Below, one piece after another: positions 1 through 12,330 of a stretch of DNA of 64,000 bases. The translations under genes were made by a program, and so were the position numbers. How positions within the stretch are numbered: position 1 is the first letter of the stretch; every line of letters starts with the position of its first letter. The notes beneath the pieces are model-generated. The model worked only from the letters and a program-made list of their open reading frames with translations, ran no database searches and had not been told where the DNA came from. Origin of the DNA: Dermacentor variabilis (Eukaryota; Arthropoda; Arachnida; Ixodida; Ixodidae); the NCBI RefSeq assembly GCF_050947875.1, contig NC_134572.1, positions 122,693,105-122,757,104 of the forward strand, given 5' to 3'.

Positions 1-124
1 TGTTTCACGTTATAAGGCCCCAAGACCGATGCCACTCTCTCATTCTGTCTGCCTGTCTGTGGGCCAGCGTGCGTGCTTATGTTTGTGCGCTTTTGTGTGG
101 TGTGCGCATGTGCGTGTGTGGTTG

Positions 125-183
125 TGAGTGAGTGAGTGAGCGAGTGAGTGAGTGAGTGAGTGAGCGAGTGAGCGCGTGAGTGC
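125..183. repeat. (GAGT)n tetranucleotide microsatellite
   Basis: The stretch is built from GAGT units with occasional GAGC and GCGT variants. It runs directly into the downstream TG array, so the two form one compound simple-repeat locus. Long reading frames here are simple-repeat artefacts. Confidence 0.9.
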
Positions 184-223
184 GTGCGTGTGTGTGTGTG
201 TGCGTGTGTGTGTGTGTGCGTGC

Positions 224-1207
<984 letters not shown>

Positions 1208-1230
1208 GCACACACACACGCGCACACATC

Positions 1231-1304
<74 letters not shown>
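1208..1304. repeat. Compound (CA)n / (TA)n microsatellite
   Basis: A short CA stretch with CG interruptions (about 1208-1228) is followed by about 35 uninterrupted TA units (1235-1304). Tyr-Ile reading frames through it are artefacts. Confidence 0.95.
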
Positions 1305-1305
<1 letters not shown>

Positions 1306-1446
1306 CTTTCTGGGCTTGAATCGATATCTGCAGAAGGCGTTGACGTTCGTCTGCTTGACTGCTGCAAATTACCTTAGTGCTTGCTTTTACGGTCAAACAA
1401 CTGTATGGTATATTTAACCACATTTTGTTTTACTGGAAATAGCGAA

Positions 1447-2063
1447 CCTATAGACAGTTTGTATAACGTAAAGCTCTTGCGTTATCGTTAGCGTGCGACA
1501 CAGCGCTAACACTAGGAAGGGCTGCACTACGCGGAAAAATGTTGTCTTTAGAATAGTTGAAAGGAGCAACAAGCTAACGCTAACACAAACAGATACGGCA
1601 CCATATAAGACACAAAAATGTAGTATAGGGTTGGCGCCATCTGGACGGGGCTACAGCAAAAACGAGCAAACATGAGCAACCTCTCTCGTTAGGCCTAATA
1701 CGTAGCTAATCGAGAGTGTATGTCGAACACAACGCGCATTTGTAACCTGTACGACGTTGTCGAAGTAGCATCACACGAATCTAAACAAATATGAGGATTA
1801 GCGGGGAACGAAACAGCCGAACAGCGCAGGCCGACGGCTCGATAGATCCGAATCGGGCAGTTATCACTTTGGCTGGTGCCGTCATGTTGCCATAAGTAAG
1901 GCTCCCATCGCGTGCTTCAGCGTTCTACGCTAATCCTTAAAATAGCGCATGTATACGTAAAAGATCCAGCACCGTTTACGTAAAACGCATGCGCAGTATA
2001 GAGCACGCAACAGTAACGCTAACTCCTTGCGTTTGCTGCTATACGCTATAGTAAAACTGTTTA
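1447..2063. repeat. Possible decayed TIR (MITE-like) element, about 617 bp
   Basis: The left edge (about 1447-1495) and the reverse complement of the right edge (about 2010-2063) share an imperfect inverted match. It is built on a (G/A)ACAGTTT core, a TATA(G/A)CGTA run and a GTTAGCGT core. Inside, 1945-1991 holds a second inverted pair around TACGTAAA and GCGCATG. No ORF and no clear TSD are seen. This could equally be chance similarity in AT-rich DNA. Confidence 0.35.
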
Positions 2064-2972
2064 ATGGCCTGCCTTATCACAAGTTATTTTGCAGCTAATC
2101 TACCAAGACATTTGTCTAGTCAAGTACCATGCCAACCAACTAATTTTACTTGCGCATGGGTGAATACACTTTCATTACATGCTCACATAATTTTTTTTTC
2201 AAAATAACAACGGGATACAGTAATTATTTTTCTCACACAACAACGTCATTTTTTATCTACACTTCGCTAGCAGCATGCGGTTTCGGACGTGTTTACGCTC
2301 TGGTCATCTTCGGATTTCGGGTTCCTCGCGCACTAGAATAGTGTCAGTTTAATAAATGCAGTCAATAAACGAGGACAAGCCATTCTATTAAAATACTTAT
2401 CCATTATAATATATATATACCCAATTAAGCTGAAGAGTACTACGTCAGGCACACCTGTTGGCTCAAAAGATCGCGCAGTTTTCATTTTTGTCGTTTCCTC
2501 GTTTTGTCGTTACAGCCTTGATCTCAGGGATGCAGAAAATCACCTTTTCAAAAAATAAAAAGTATCACTATCCACTTTTGTATATATAAGTGCGGGAATT
2601 CGCTCGTCCCGCTGAGTTGTGTCATATCCTCGTAACTTGGAATCTCAGGTGACATAGATTGAGTTAGCGTGGTGGGTTTCGAAAGAGTAAAAGAAAAATC
2701 TCGAGACATCATCAACTACAAAGTAACAGGAGGAAGGTAAAGTGACAGTGATGGAAATTTATTTACTTAGCGCTGGGATAAACCATTCAGTGCGTCAATC
2801 CAACACGTGCCTCACCAACATGGACCGGCGCGATTGTCGAACGATAAGCGACGCGCAGACAATGAAGTCTGGCCTTAAATGAAGATGGATCACAGCTGTC
2901 GCCTTTCTTGAAGGAGTGCCTGCTCCCGCTGAAGTGGAGACTACTCAGCACCCTTCTTCATCCTTCTCTTTA
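2064..2972. other. No gene seen
   Basis: The sequence is AT-rich with short poly-T runs and a small TA run near 2408-2419. No coding, RNA or repeat signal was recognised. Confidence 0.6.
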
Positions 2973-2989
2973 AACACACACGCACACGC

Positions 2990-3045
<56 letters not shown>

Positions 3046-3126
3046 ACGCACACGCACACGCACACACACAAACACACACGCGCGCGCACGCACACGCACG
3101 CACACGCACGCACGCACGCACGCACG
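2973..3126. repeat. (CA)n microsatellite with CACG variants
   Basis: CA repeats of about 150 bp start with a purer CA core (about 2995-3033). They grade into CGCA and CACG units toward 3126. This is simple-sequence DNA, and frames across it are artefacts. Confidence 0.95.
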
Positions 3127-4048
3127 TGATGTACATGGTCACAGGGGAAACCCCAATCCCAACTGCCTCTTACCTATCTCAAGCAAAGCGACGCCTTATT
3201 AAAACAGCGCAAACCTTATTCTGTTTCGCTGCATAGTTGGCGGTACGGGCAGTAACAGTACTCTGCACTTCTATAGTTCTGTCTTTTTTTTCCCAGCTTA
3301 ACTATAATTTCAGTAACCGCAAAATTTTTTTGCATTCTTAGGTTTAAAGCATTGCAGCTTGGAGCGCAGGCGTAAATCAACTTCATTCGACACAGGATAG
3401 CTCAGAAGCTATGTCTGCACTCAGCTTATAAGTCTCGTCGCGCTTGCTTGGTGTCACTGCAGTGAGGCTCGCCAGGCGGTCAAATGTAGAAGCACACAAG
3501 ATGCACGTCCACGTTTAGGCTAGAATTTTAAAATTTTAGTTAATCAGCAGGAAGCTACGGAACAATGTATGAAATGCGCGTATGATAAGAAGCGTTAGAC
3601 GCGCGCTTCACTAAAATTTTGTGCAGACCAGGGCAAATTCCTTTCTTAATTTGTTTCGCTAAAAATTGCCCCCATCTTCTGGATAACTTAAGGCATGAAA
3701 GCAGTTCATGTCCCGTAAATAAATCCTTAATTTACATTGTACCAGTTTGCGCACTTCATGTTGTCCTTGCGAAGACGTATTTTCAGGCACTTTTCCTAGT
3801 ATGTAAAATTTCAATGCGATAAATCCCTAATGTTGTTGGTCACTGTTATCGATAATGAAAAAAAACATTTGCTGAGAAATCAGTACACAAAAAGCTTTAA
3901 ATTATTACAAGCTGGTTTAAACAGCGGCTTTATCACTTATCAAAAGGACATTCTTTTACGTCCACGGTTTGAGGTACAGATATCTGTGCGCTTGACTGAC
4001 TGACTTGATGTTCCTGACTCTTTCTTCAAAACTAATTACGCTTACACT
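3127..4048. other. No gene seen
   Basis: Low-complexity AT-rich DNA. The longest reading frame, about 67 codons near 3619-3822, has no recognisable domain or splice context. Confidence 0.6.
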
Positions 4049-4260
4049 TCTGGATAGATGGATGGATGAATGCTACGATCGTCCGCTTTGAAACGCGGCG
4101 GTGGGTTGCGCCCAAGGAGGTTATACACTTGAACTTTTAGAGTGGAGGTGGCGCTCCCGAAGAAAAGCCAGTTGCCGCCATTTTGAAAGAGGTAAGAAGC
4201 CCGAGCAGGCCTATCCTCCGTAGCAGAGCGTGGAGGGCGTGCGTCGTGCCTTTTCATCGT
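4049..4260 (-). repeat. Dispersed tick repeat fragment (unclassified)
   Basis: A short GGAT run at the left edge is followed by GTCCGCTTTGAAACGCGG and the phrase GGTGGCGCTCCC. I recall this order of motifs from recurrent tick repeats that end in short GGAT/AATA tails, which suggests the element points left. Only one copy occurs in this window, so assignment rests on memory of the family and is tentative. Confidence 0.4.
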
Positions 4261-4852
4261 ATGCAGTAAAAACAGTGTTTAACTGATTGTGGCATGCTTA
4301 GCGAGAGTATTACCACATATTAGTAGGCCACGGCATGGGCTAATCAAGTAGGCGGCCCTGGTATAACATTCAGGCTGTAACATAAGCTCTCGCTGTTTGC
4401 TCACGACCGGATCTCGTGCATAAGTTTGTTTCAATGTGGAAGGTTAGGAAGGCACTCATACATACACGTAAAAATTTACGCGTCATGTGGTCGCTGGCAC
4501 GTCACTGCGTGTTGTATTAGGTAGCGCAGCTGGCTCGGGTTGTCACGTTCAGTGCGCCATATCCAAAAACCTTCCAAATTTGGTTTCCACGTATCGCGCA
4601 ATGCACCTTTTTAATAGAGAAACCAGTGAGAAGCGTACACAAGAAAGATTAGAGCTCAGTTTATGACAAAAAAGAAAGGGAGGTATGAAAGTGCATCGCT
4701 GATCCAGCCAAAACTATATGGTAAATAAAGTCAATATAAATTGAATTCTAGTCCAGTTCTTCCCTTGTGTACGAGTCTGCATGGCTAGAAGGCTAGAAGG
4801 CTTCTAGTTTATTCACAATTACGTACCAACAAACCCGCCAAACCATATTACT
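4261..4852. other. No gene seen
   Basis: There is no recognisable gene or repeat, apart from a tiny tandem GGCTAGAA duplication near 4784-4801. Confidence 0.55.
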
Positions 4853-6101
4853 GGGGCCCTATAACGTAAAACTATTCCAATATATTTCTATTCCAATCTC
4901 CTGACGTCAAATTTGCGTAACCACCAACGGAAGCAGCGGGCGGTCACCCGCAGGGTTGTCTGAACAGACCAATCAAACGCTCTCCTCGTTCATAGGAGGT
5001 CACTTTTGTTTGCTTGAAAAAGGAATAACATTGCCTACACTGAGCGGCTTGTCATATCTAATTGGCTGACAAGAGGCGAGGATAACGCTCAAGTGGAAAG
5101 GGATTAGATTGGGCCGAGCCACTGCACTGAAAGTCGACAACGGGATGAAGAGGGTGGTGCCGGCGTCTACGATTGGTCGGCTTTCCCTTCCTTAGCTTGC
5201 GGTGGCTGGTCGAAAATCGCGGCGGCATGCAACGGAAGCTCAAGAATGACGCTAAAACGGGCCCTCAGCAAAGAAGAGTTGGCAGAATGAGGGGGTAAAC
5301 GTGCCGTAAGTGGTCGAAAACGTTACACGGCCACGCAAGAAGCTTTATTATACGCAAATACACCCATGCTCTCCGGCAGGTGCGAGTAGCCAGGGTCTGA
5401 GTGATCGGCGGCAGCCATCTTCTATTCCTTTCGGAACGGGGCAGCCTGCGACTATTCCGAAGAAAATTCAGTTTTGTTCGGCATATTAATGCATCTATAT
5501 CGCGTACACGTCACTTTGACGCGGTGAGTTCTTGCGGTTTTGTGACGTCGCGTGACAGGCAGGTGAAGTGGGTGCAGGCCGAAAACATTTTACCAATGTC
5601 CAAGCCCAGGCCGTCCAGCAGATCTCGGCGGCCCTCGAAAGGCAACGACCGAGCGAAACAGGAGGGAGGCTGCCACCCCAAAAGAGGGGCAGGCGCGGTC
5701 GACCAAATGAAGTAGTGCGGCCGCGGGCGAAGTAGAGGTGCCACACGCCGCGAAGACGTCATGGCCGCGTCACGGTGACGCCTCCTTAACAGGGGAAGGC
5801 TAACCGTTCTGCAGGCATCCATAACAAAGTTTCTTCACTCACTCATTCACTCACCAATAGCCGGGGGCTAATGGTTAAAAGGGGTCGAATCAGAAATAAC
5901 TGTTTTTTTTTATTTTTTCTGTCAAATCATTATAATCAGTGTGTACACATCATATCAGATGGGGTCGTATCGCGGGTTTCATGACGTTGCGTGACAGGCA
6001 GGTGAAGTGGGGGTGGTCGAAAAAGTTTTTCGCCAATCGTGGAGGGCTGATAGCAGAATTGGAATAGAAAAGTTTGGAATAGTTTTACGTTATATCGCCC
6101 C
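4853..6101. mobile_element. Non-autonomous DNA transposon with ~45-bp TIRs
   Basis: The left end (4853-4897) begins GGGG and contains TATAACGTAAAACTATTCCA. The right end (6056-6101) is its inverted copy with only a few mismatches in 45 bp, ending CCCC. The element is 1,249 bp, too short for a full transposase, and none of its reading frames looks like one. The interior is more GC-rich than the flanks, especially 5560-5830. It contains an imperfect direct duplication: 5533-5597 resembles 5971-6036, both carrying GCGTGACAGGCAGGTGAAG. The flanks CATATTACT and TGTATTATG suggest the TIR or TSD may extend a few bases further, but no clean TSD can be set. The superfamily is not assigned. Confidence 0.8.
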
Positions 6102-8077
6102 TGTATTATGGCTCGGGCAAAAGAGCGCTTGCGCTCAACTTCAATTACAAGATTGTAGAGTGCTTTACAACGTTTCGGGTACACCTGATCACTTGTAAAT
6201 GTAATCGAATGCATTGTGAGGAGCAGTGACACTGCTTTCAAGACCTATTTAAAACTCAATTCACAAAGAAAGTAAGCTTCATAGTGAGCTACGCTAGAAG
6301 CTAGATTTAAATTACTAATATACTAATATGCATATTGAAAAGCTCCAGTGCCATTAAAAGTGTTTTCTGTTGTTTTTATGTTTATGTAGCATTGGTGACT
6401 GGTTTGTCTATGTAGTTTGAATGCTTCCAACTGGGGCAGTGCAATACGTACGTTACATTAACAAATGTTCTCGAGGCGATGGATGACCGGCATAAAAAAT
6501 TTATAAGAGAATGACCACAGTAAAGTTTTATACGCTACCTCTAAACTGAGTATACAAATATCAAATGGTCGAAATCTCAATATATCGTCCATCTCCGTCC
6601 TTCTTCCATTTCTTGTATTTTTTTTTTTGCCAGTGTAAAACTCGGTGTAACGTAATCACGGAGTATCAAGAATTTCATCATACTAAATGCGTGATTTGCA
6701 GTGCCTTTTTCGAGAAAACAAGCTCAACAGCTTGGTAACAAAATTAAAGAGTTCGTAATAGAGCACTGCAAATAAACTAAGGTATCCAATGTCCTGAGGG
6801 CGTTTTTGGAGCTACCGGGAACAGGTAAAAAAGAAGTCCACTTTCTCCACATGTCCACAGCCACGTATAGCGCTCATGACAGATACAACAAACCAATAAA
6901 TGAAGATGGTGGTCGCGCCATATAGTAAAAAGCTGCTGATGCAAAGTGTATTTGGTCTAAAGGGGGCTGAAAATGTTCCTCGCTATCCAGTAGGTAATCA
7001 GCGGTGAATATTACGCAGTGCCATCGCACAAGAGACCGTTCGCATGTAACGAAGCGGAGAACTGTGATTAGCGAAGGATCCCAGCGGTCGCTTCTTTCGA
7101 AACCTGCGGCAAAAGATAACTGCAGCAGCATTTTTTTGACAGCACAAAATTGTGAATTGATACACATTTTCAAGACGTTTCTTCTCATGTCTTTATTGCG
7201 GAACTACAAATGCAACCGAATCATGCACGTTTTCCGCGTCTGACTATGCTGGGCATGAGACCTCTTTTGCTTCTAGCATTATGGTCACCGCAGATTCACT
7301 CGCTCCCGTAGGCAGCTGCAGGGACTGCCACTCCAGAAGATTTATATAAGATCCTCAGTTACGCGAGCCCACCCTCCGCTAGATGGCGGGAGGCGTGGCG
7401 TGCACTTGGTGGCGGCACGGCAGAGGGCAACAGCGACACAGATGCTCGCATCCCACCCCGCTTTTTCAGCAAATTGCGCGCGATTTCTTTTTTTCACTAT
7501 ACGCTTAGCTGCTAACTATTCCTGGGTGTTTCCGGCTTCACAAACTATAATGATTCGCAAAGTTTATGTCTATAGGGCATCTACAAATCACCTAACCAAG
7601 CGTTTTTTTTTCAGAAGTGGTTACCAGATTGCGAGATCCCAGATATACCAAATGCATCTGAAGTCAGCTATGAAGCGCGATCTTGGCAATTCTGGAACTA
7701 TACACGTAAGGGTAAATCCGCTAAAGCGATCGTTAATGAATATGGAAGCATTTTTATTTGTCCTTTTGTGCATGGGTGCGGCGCATGCATGTGGCGTGCA
7801 CGCACTCTTGTTTGAGAGGCGTTCGGCACCTCATGACAGAACCCGGCCTTTTCTTTCTGGTACTGTGTGGTATGCTGGCCCGCCTCGTAAACAAAACTCA
7901 AAGCTGCTAATATTGCGCGCAAAAAGAAAGTCGCAGTGCGTAATGCCACTGTGTATCTACGACTCTCGATAGCACCGCAGATAGCTCTGCTTGCTGTTTT
8001 GCTTTTTAAGGCGAAAGCCTTAAGCGACTCATTGCAATGGCTCATACCCGAAGAAAGCAAAGATGGAATTGCTGAAT
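6102..8077. other. No gene seen; one CTCF-like site inside
   Basis: This is AT-rich non-coding DNA. A TATATAAG octamer at about 7343-7350 lies just upstream of a GC-richer patch, but no plausible initiator spacing or gene follows. The 190-codon frame at 7400-7972 has no recognisable domain and overlaps an equally long antisense frame, so I do not call it. Confidence 0.55.
7376..7389 (+). promoter_or_regulatory. CTCF-type core motif match
   Basis: CCGCTAGATGGCGG fits the degenerate core CCRSYAGRKGGCRS at every position. It is one of three exact matches found by eye in the window. Binding is inference; the motif could also be part of a repeat. Confidence 0.35.
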
Positions 8078-8273
8078 ATGAATGAAAAAACGAAAGAAAG
8101 AACAAAGGAAAGAAAGAAAGAATGAAAGAAGGAACGAAAAAGAAATGAAAGAAACAACGAACGAAAGAACAAAGGAAAAAGAACAAAGAAAGAAAGAAAG
8201 AAAGAAAGAAAGGAAGAAAGAAAGAAAGAGAAAGAGACGGAATGAAAAAAGAAAGAAATAAAGAACGAAATAA
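8078..8273. repeat. (GAAA)n tract, likely grown from a LINE 3' tail
   Basis: About 195 bp of degenerate GAAA/GAAAGAAC units. It abuts the 3' end of the minus-strand LINE fragment at 8274. Read on the minus strand it is a (TTTC)n tail following AATAAAG-type signals, so it probably expanded from the retrotransposon tail. Confidence 0.88.
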
Positions 8274-8878
8274 TCTTTATTGATTCTTTATTGATTTCAT
8301 ACTGCAGACCTAGATCAGGTCCAAGCAGGGTGGTTAAACACAACAATAATACAATGCATTATTCAATAAAGTAGATTGTTAAGACACAACAGTAGTACAA
8401 TGAATCAAGCAATTGAAACAGGCAAGAACGAGTTATTACAATCTGTTATAGTTGGGGGAAAAAAGAATACTTGAATACTTCAGTCCGTGCAAAATAAGGT
8501 GTTAGTGAATTCGGATGATGGTGTCAAGTAAGCCGAGACTTTGTACTAAACAGATACAATGCAGGATTAATTGATAATGCTCCATTGAAAAGCATGGAAA
8601 GAATTTGAATTCTTAAGTGTTGCCTTCACTGCTCAAGGACTTCGATGCCATTATCACGCATTATTTGTGAGGGAGAATCATATAGAGAGAATTTTGAATA
8701 TATGAATCGCACGGCTTTTTCTGTACCCTTTCCAGACATTTAATATTTTGTTTAGCAAATGGGTCCCAAACAACATACGCATATTCATGTTTCGGTCTAA
8801 TTAATGAACAATAAGCAAGCAGTTTCACGCTAGGTGGGGAATTTCTAAGTTTATGTCGCAAAATATATAATTAACGCA
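8274..8878 (-). pseudogene. 5'-truncated non-LTR retrotransposon, RT C-terminal remnant
   Basis: The minus strand reads SVKLLAYCSLIRPKHEYAYV followed by WDPF, the block that follows the reverse-transcriptase core in jockey/CR1-like LINEs. After a frameshift the frame resumes with SPSQIMRDNGIEVLE, and later with HHHPNSLTPYFART near 8480-8530, the typical C-terminal signature of these proteins. All catalytic RT blocks are missing, and stops and frameshifts break the frame. The fragment ends at the (TTTC)n tail, so it is a dead 5'-truncated insertion. Family placement is from memory of tick jockey/CR1-type elements. Confidence 0.8.
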
Positions 8879-9296
8879 AGGCTGAAGAACACATATTATC
8901 AATGTGTAAATTCTATGATAAATTGTTAGTAACAATTTAGGTAGAGCATTAGGTGCTCGCATGTATCGTTGAGGAGGTCGACCTACTGCGCCATACGTTT
9001 ACTTCACACTGCGGCTCGTTGCGTCTTGCGAGAAGTCTAACCCCTCCAATCGCATAACTTAATGCATTACCACGCTTTCAAGTATTACAGGAGTGTAACA
9101 TGCTGCCAAATTTTTGAGTTGTCGCAACTCGCAATAGGCACCGAGAATTTTGTAGATCTTAGTCACTCCACAATATCACGCTTATTTCTTTCTACGTCAC
9201 AACGTGTCCTAAACTGAATAAAACTTCTTTTTGGGCAAGTTGGTGCATACTTGATTTGAAAGTTATAACAGCGCTCACAAAAGCAACTACCAAGGA
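8879..9296. other. No gene seen
   Basis: Short unique spacer between the LINE fragment and the Penelope-like element. No feature was recognised. Confidence 0.55.
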
Positions 9297-10020
9297 ACAA
9301 GGACGAGACACAAGCGCTGACTGTCAACTAAATTTTTTCGCACAATCTCAAGGTGACCAACAGGCACGGAGTGTCCATTGTTTTTGCGGCACCCAGCAAG
9401 CTGGCACAGTTATGCCCACGCATCTGCAACTCTAATAAAAGAGGTTGTCCAGTAAAACATGACAAGCCGTTCGTCAAGTGTTCCCCAGGAGTGGTGTATG
9501 CTATTCCTTTGAAGTGTGGAAGGCTTTATGTCGGCCAAACTGGCCGCTGCATCACTGACCGCTTGGGGGACCGTACCCGAAATTTAAGGACCAGTACGCG
9601 CATTTGGTCGCGCACATAATTAAATGCAGAGGTGTCGATGCTCGGTTGGGAGACACAAACATTCTCGGTAATAGTATGGACACGACGGCGCGCGTCAGTT
9701 TGGAAGCATTCCACGTAAATAAATATGGCAGCAAGTGCGTAAGCACCCCGTAAGTATTCCTATTTGCTGCAGAGTTCGAATGTTTAGATGCGACCGCTTA
9801 CTTAATTGATTGTCTGTTAGTATCTCCTGCCTTTTTCTAGTTTTTCTTTCTGGTTCTTTTTCTGTTGATTGCAGGCACGTACATTCCTCGATGCTCAATG
9901 TCATTTATTTCCCGATTGTGTCTCTCCCTTCCACTTTATCTCGGCCCTTCGCCTCATATAAGGTGTCCATCTTTCATCAATAAAATTTAGTTGAAGTCAG
10001 CGCTTGTGTCTCGTCCTTGT
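9297..10020 (+). mobile_element. Truncated Penelope-like element with 39-bp inverted ends
   Basis: The left end (9297-9336) and right end (9982-10020) are near-perfect inverted copies. Both contain ACAAGGACGAGACACAAGCG and differ by about one indel. Between them lies a plus-strand GIY-YIG remnant, then a ~200-bp 3' region with AATAAAATTT just before the right end. Penelope-like elements carry an RT and a C-terminal GIY-YIG nuclease; here the RT is absent. The inverted ends could be part of the element's unusual termini, or could mark a derived miniature element that mobilises as a unit. No TSD was resolved. Confidence 0.72.
9353..9770 (+). pseudogene. GIY-YIG endonuclease remnant of a Penelope-like element
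   Basis: The first open segment reads GVVYAIPLKCGRLYVGQTGR near 9490-9548, which contains the GIY (here GVVY) and YIG (here YVG) halves plus the conserved GQTGR. After a frameshift the frame continues with LGDTNILGNSM and LEAFHVNKYG, then CVSTP, matching the expected C-terminal part. The RT domain upstream is missing and the frame is broken, so this is a relic. The cysteine-rich SCG-type linker of tick Penelope-like proteins supports the call. Confidence 0.8.
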
Positions 10021-12258
10021 TTTTTTTTTGTGGTTGCAATTAAGTGTTAGCGCTATTATAATTTTCAAATGAAATGCCCTAAATGCAGACGCACAATTTC
10101 AGCAGTGGCACTGCCGGCGCTGCATAGAGCGGACGAAACTCTGATGATGGCCGCGTATTTCAATGCTCTATCACCTTTCCTTTACGTTTTGCTTTTTTTA
10201 ATGTCCTGGTGAGCTGCATAGCGTTACCGCTGGCGACGTGTCTCCAACGATGTTTTTTTTTAGGTCACACATAGAAGCAAAACTTACTCACACGCATGCA
10301 CAGTTGATATACTTTGCGTAGCGCCCTAACTCGGGACTAAGACACAGAAAAATTGTACTCAGTGGGGCTCACTCGAAATCACAGTTAGGGGGGTTCACTT
10401 GTACTCAGACTCACCAAAATTTCCATTCAGCCAAGTTCATTTGAATTGAGACCCGCCGGTGGGTCTGTGTGTGAACGAGTTGACTCATAAGTGAATTTGC
10501 TGACCTGTGGTGGCAACCTTGGGGCATGTTTAGGGCTGCGAACATAAGGGAACCGTTGCCGGGCAATGCAAGCGACTCCTCCGAATAGAGAAATAAAATT
10601 GGATGCCGGCCCGAGAAGGTATGTTTCGGTTTCCAATCGCCTCACGTGGCAAGGGCCCATCCGCGACAAACTAGCTGCAACAATTCGACATTTCTTCCCT
10701 TCTCACGCGATACGAATTCGTCCCAGCCGGCTTTTCAAAGGCACCCGTTTAGGACTCTTCTTTTTCTGGCTCTTTCTCATTCCGTTCCTTGCTGTCTTCT
10801 TTCTCCAATCGGCTCACGTATGTGGCCCTTGAACATCGGCATTGAGATATTTGGAGATCGTAGCAAAGCAGCAATGAACCGTATCGAGACGTAATGCTCG
10901 GCGGCTTTCGGTCTCCACGCACCGCCGTGGTGAGTGCTGTGGTACAAATCAGTCACGCTGCTCGTTCCCCGACGATTGCAGCCATGAATCACGGAGGCAG
11001 CTGAGAATCGAGGGAAGTTCGGGGAGCCGGAATTGAGTGAGACGTAACATTACAGCACGAACTCATTGCCGCTGTGAGCAGAATAACAGTCCCCTATGCG
11101 CGTGCATATTTTATTACCGGCGAGATGATATTCCGTTGGGTAGGTTTTATTTGCAGAGTGATCAGTTAGTTATTTAATCTGCCCAATCTTCTTGACGCAC
11201 AAATACACCGCCCCGCTACGTGCACAGATTTCGTATCCTCCAAGCGTCGGCCTCATGCAGACAATCGGTTAGCCATCTAGGTACTGGGGCATTGCTACAT
11301 TGCAGTATTCAATACAGTGCCATAATATCAATGATTTCAATTGTGTGACGATTCGCGTTTAGCATACCTTATCTAGCTTTCGCGGCATCCGACACTGCTG
11401 TCATTTTCGTGTTGGTTTGTCAGTAGTGCTCGTCACTATAAAAAATAACTCGACCGCTCTAGATCCGAAAATATTATTTAATTTACAGCACCAAAAAACG
11501 TTCTACTCGTCAGTAAATCACAGTGGCCCTGAGTGTTGTTCCTATCTAGCGCAAACTGTGTGACCGTCGTTTCTTGATGGTCAGGACTAGCTGTGGATAT
11601 AGTTACAGGTGTCAGTCTGGTATAATGCAGTCAGTCAATGCAGTCAGTCATTACAGCGAGCTACAATTTTTTACTGAGACATGCTTCACAACATAGAAGT
11701 ACATTTCGCATCACGTGAGAGTGAATTACGCTGCTCTGAGCCGTTGGTATGTTGTAGTGAATTACTTTGTTTTAAATTTTATTGCATTTCTCGCGCGTTA
11801 AGCGTTTTCTCATGGGCACTGAAGCTCGGTTGGGTATGAGCGCCGTGTTTGTCTTGTTCTCATTTTTTGGCTCTCAGACGTTCAACATTATTCGCTGTGA
11901 AACACCAATAAGTCTGCCCACGAAATTAAACGTTGCAGGGTCAATTACTGCATTGGCGCTGTTTCGATATCGAGCTGCCATAGTTTTCTTTGTGTTTACA
12001 GGTGTAGGTACAAGGACTTGCCGAAGTGGTTGCGTTTATTGCTGGTTCGTTGATTCTATTGATAATAACGGGCGAAGAAGGACAACCTTACGAGAAAATA
12101 GCACTCGATGACATCTTCCTGATCTTATGCTGCCGGTACTCCTAATTAAGGTGAACTTGTAACTCAAAATGCAATTTCTCTATACTTTTCAATTTTTGTA
12201 CGCGGCAGGAACGTATGCATTTGAATTGGTTTTTCCATGACTTGAACGACAACAGCTC
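10021..12258. other. No gene seen
   Basis: Non-coding DNA. Small features are poly-T runs near 10020 and 10252 and a short tandem ATGCAGTCAGTCA duplication near 11626-11651. Frames of up to 109 codons (11782-12111) show no domain and no flanking splice signals. Confidence 0.55.
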
Positions 12259-12330
12259 AATATAGCAGTACGTGAGAAAGGGACAGACAACAGCGCTGTT
12301 TCCTTTCCCTTTCTCACGCACTGCTATATT
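12259..12330. repeat. 72-bp near-perfect palindrome
   Basis: Two 36-bp arms meet with no spacer. They start AATATAGCAG and end CTGCTATATT, with about 4 mismatches per arm. The centre is the perfect palindrome AACAGCGCTGTT. The transcript of either strand would fold into a long hairpin. No TSD, ORF or tRNA-like motif accompanies it. Confidence 0.88.

Noticed and set aside
7400..7972. 190-codon frame on the plus strand
   Set aside because: No domain, no codon structure, an equally long antisense frame over part of it, and no splice or promoter context.
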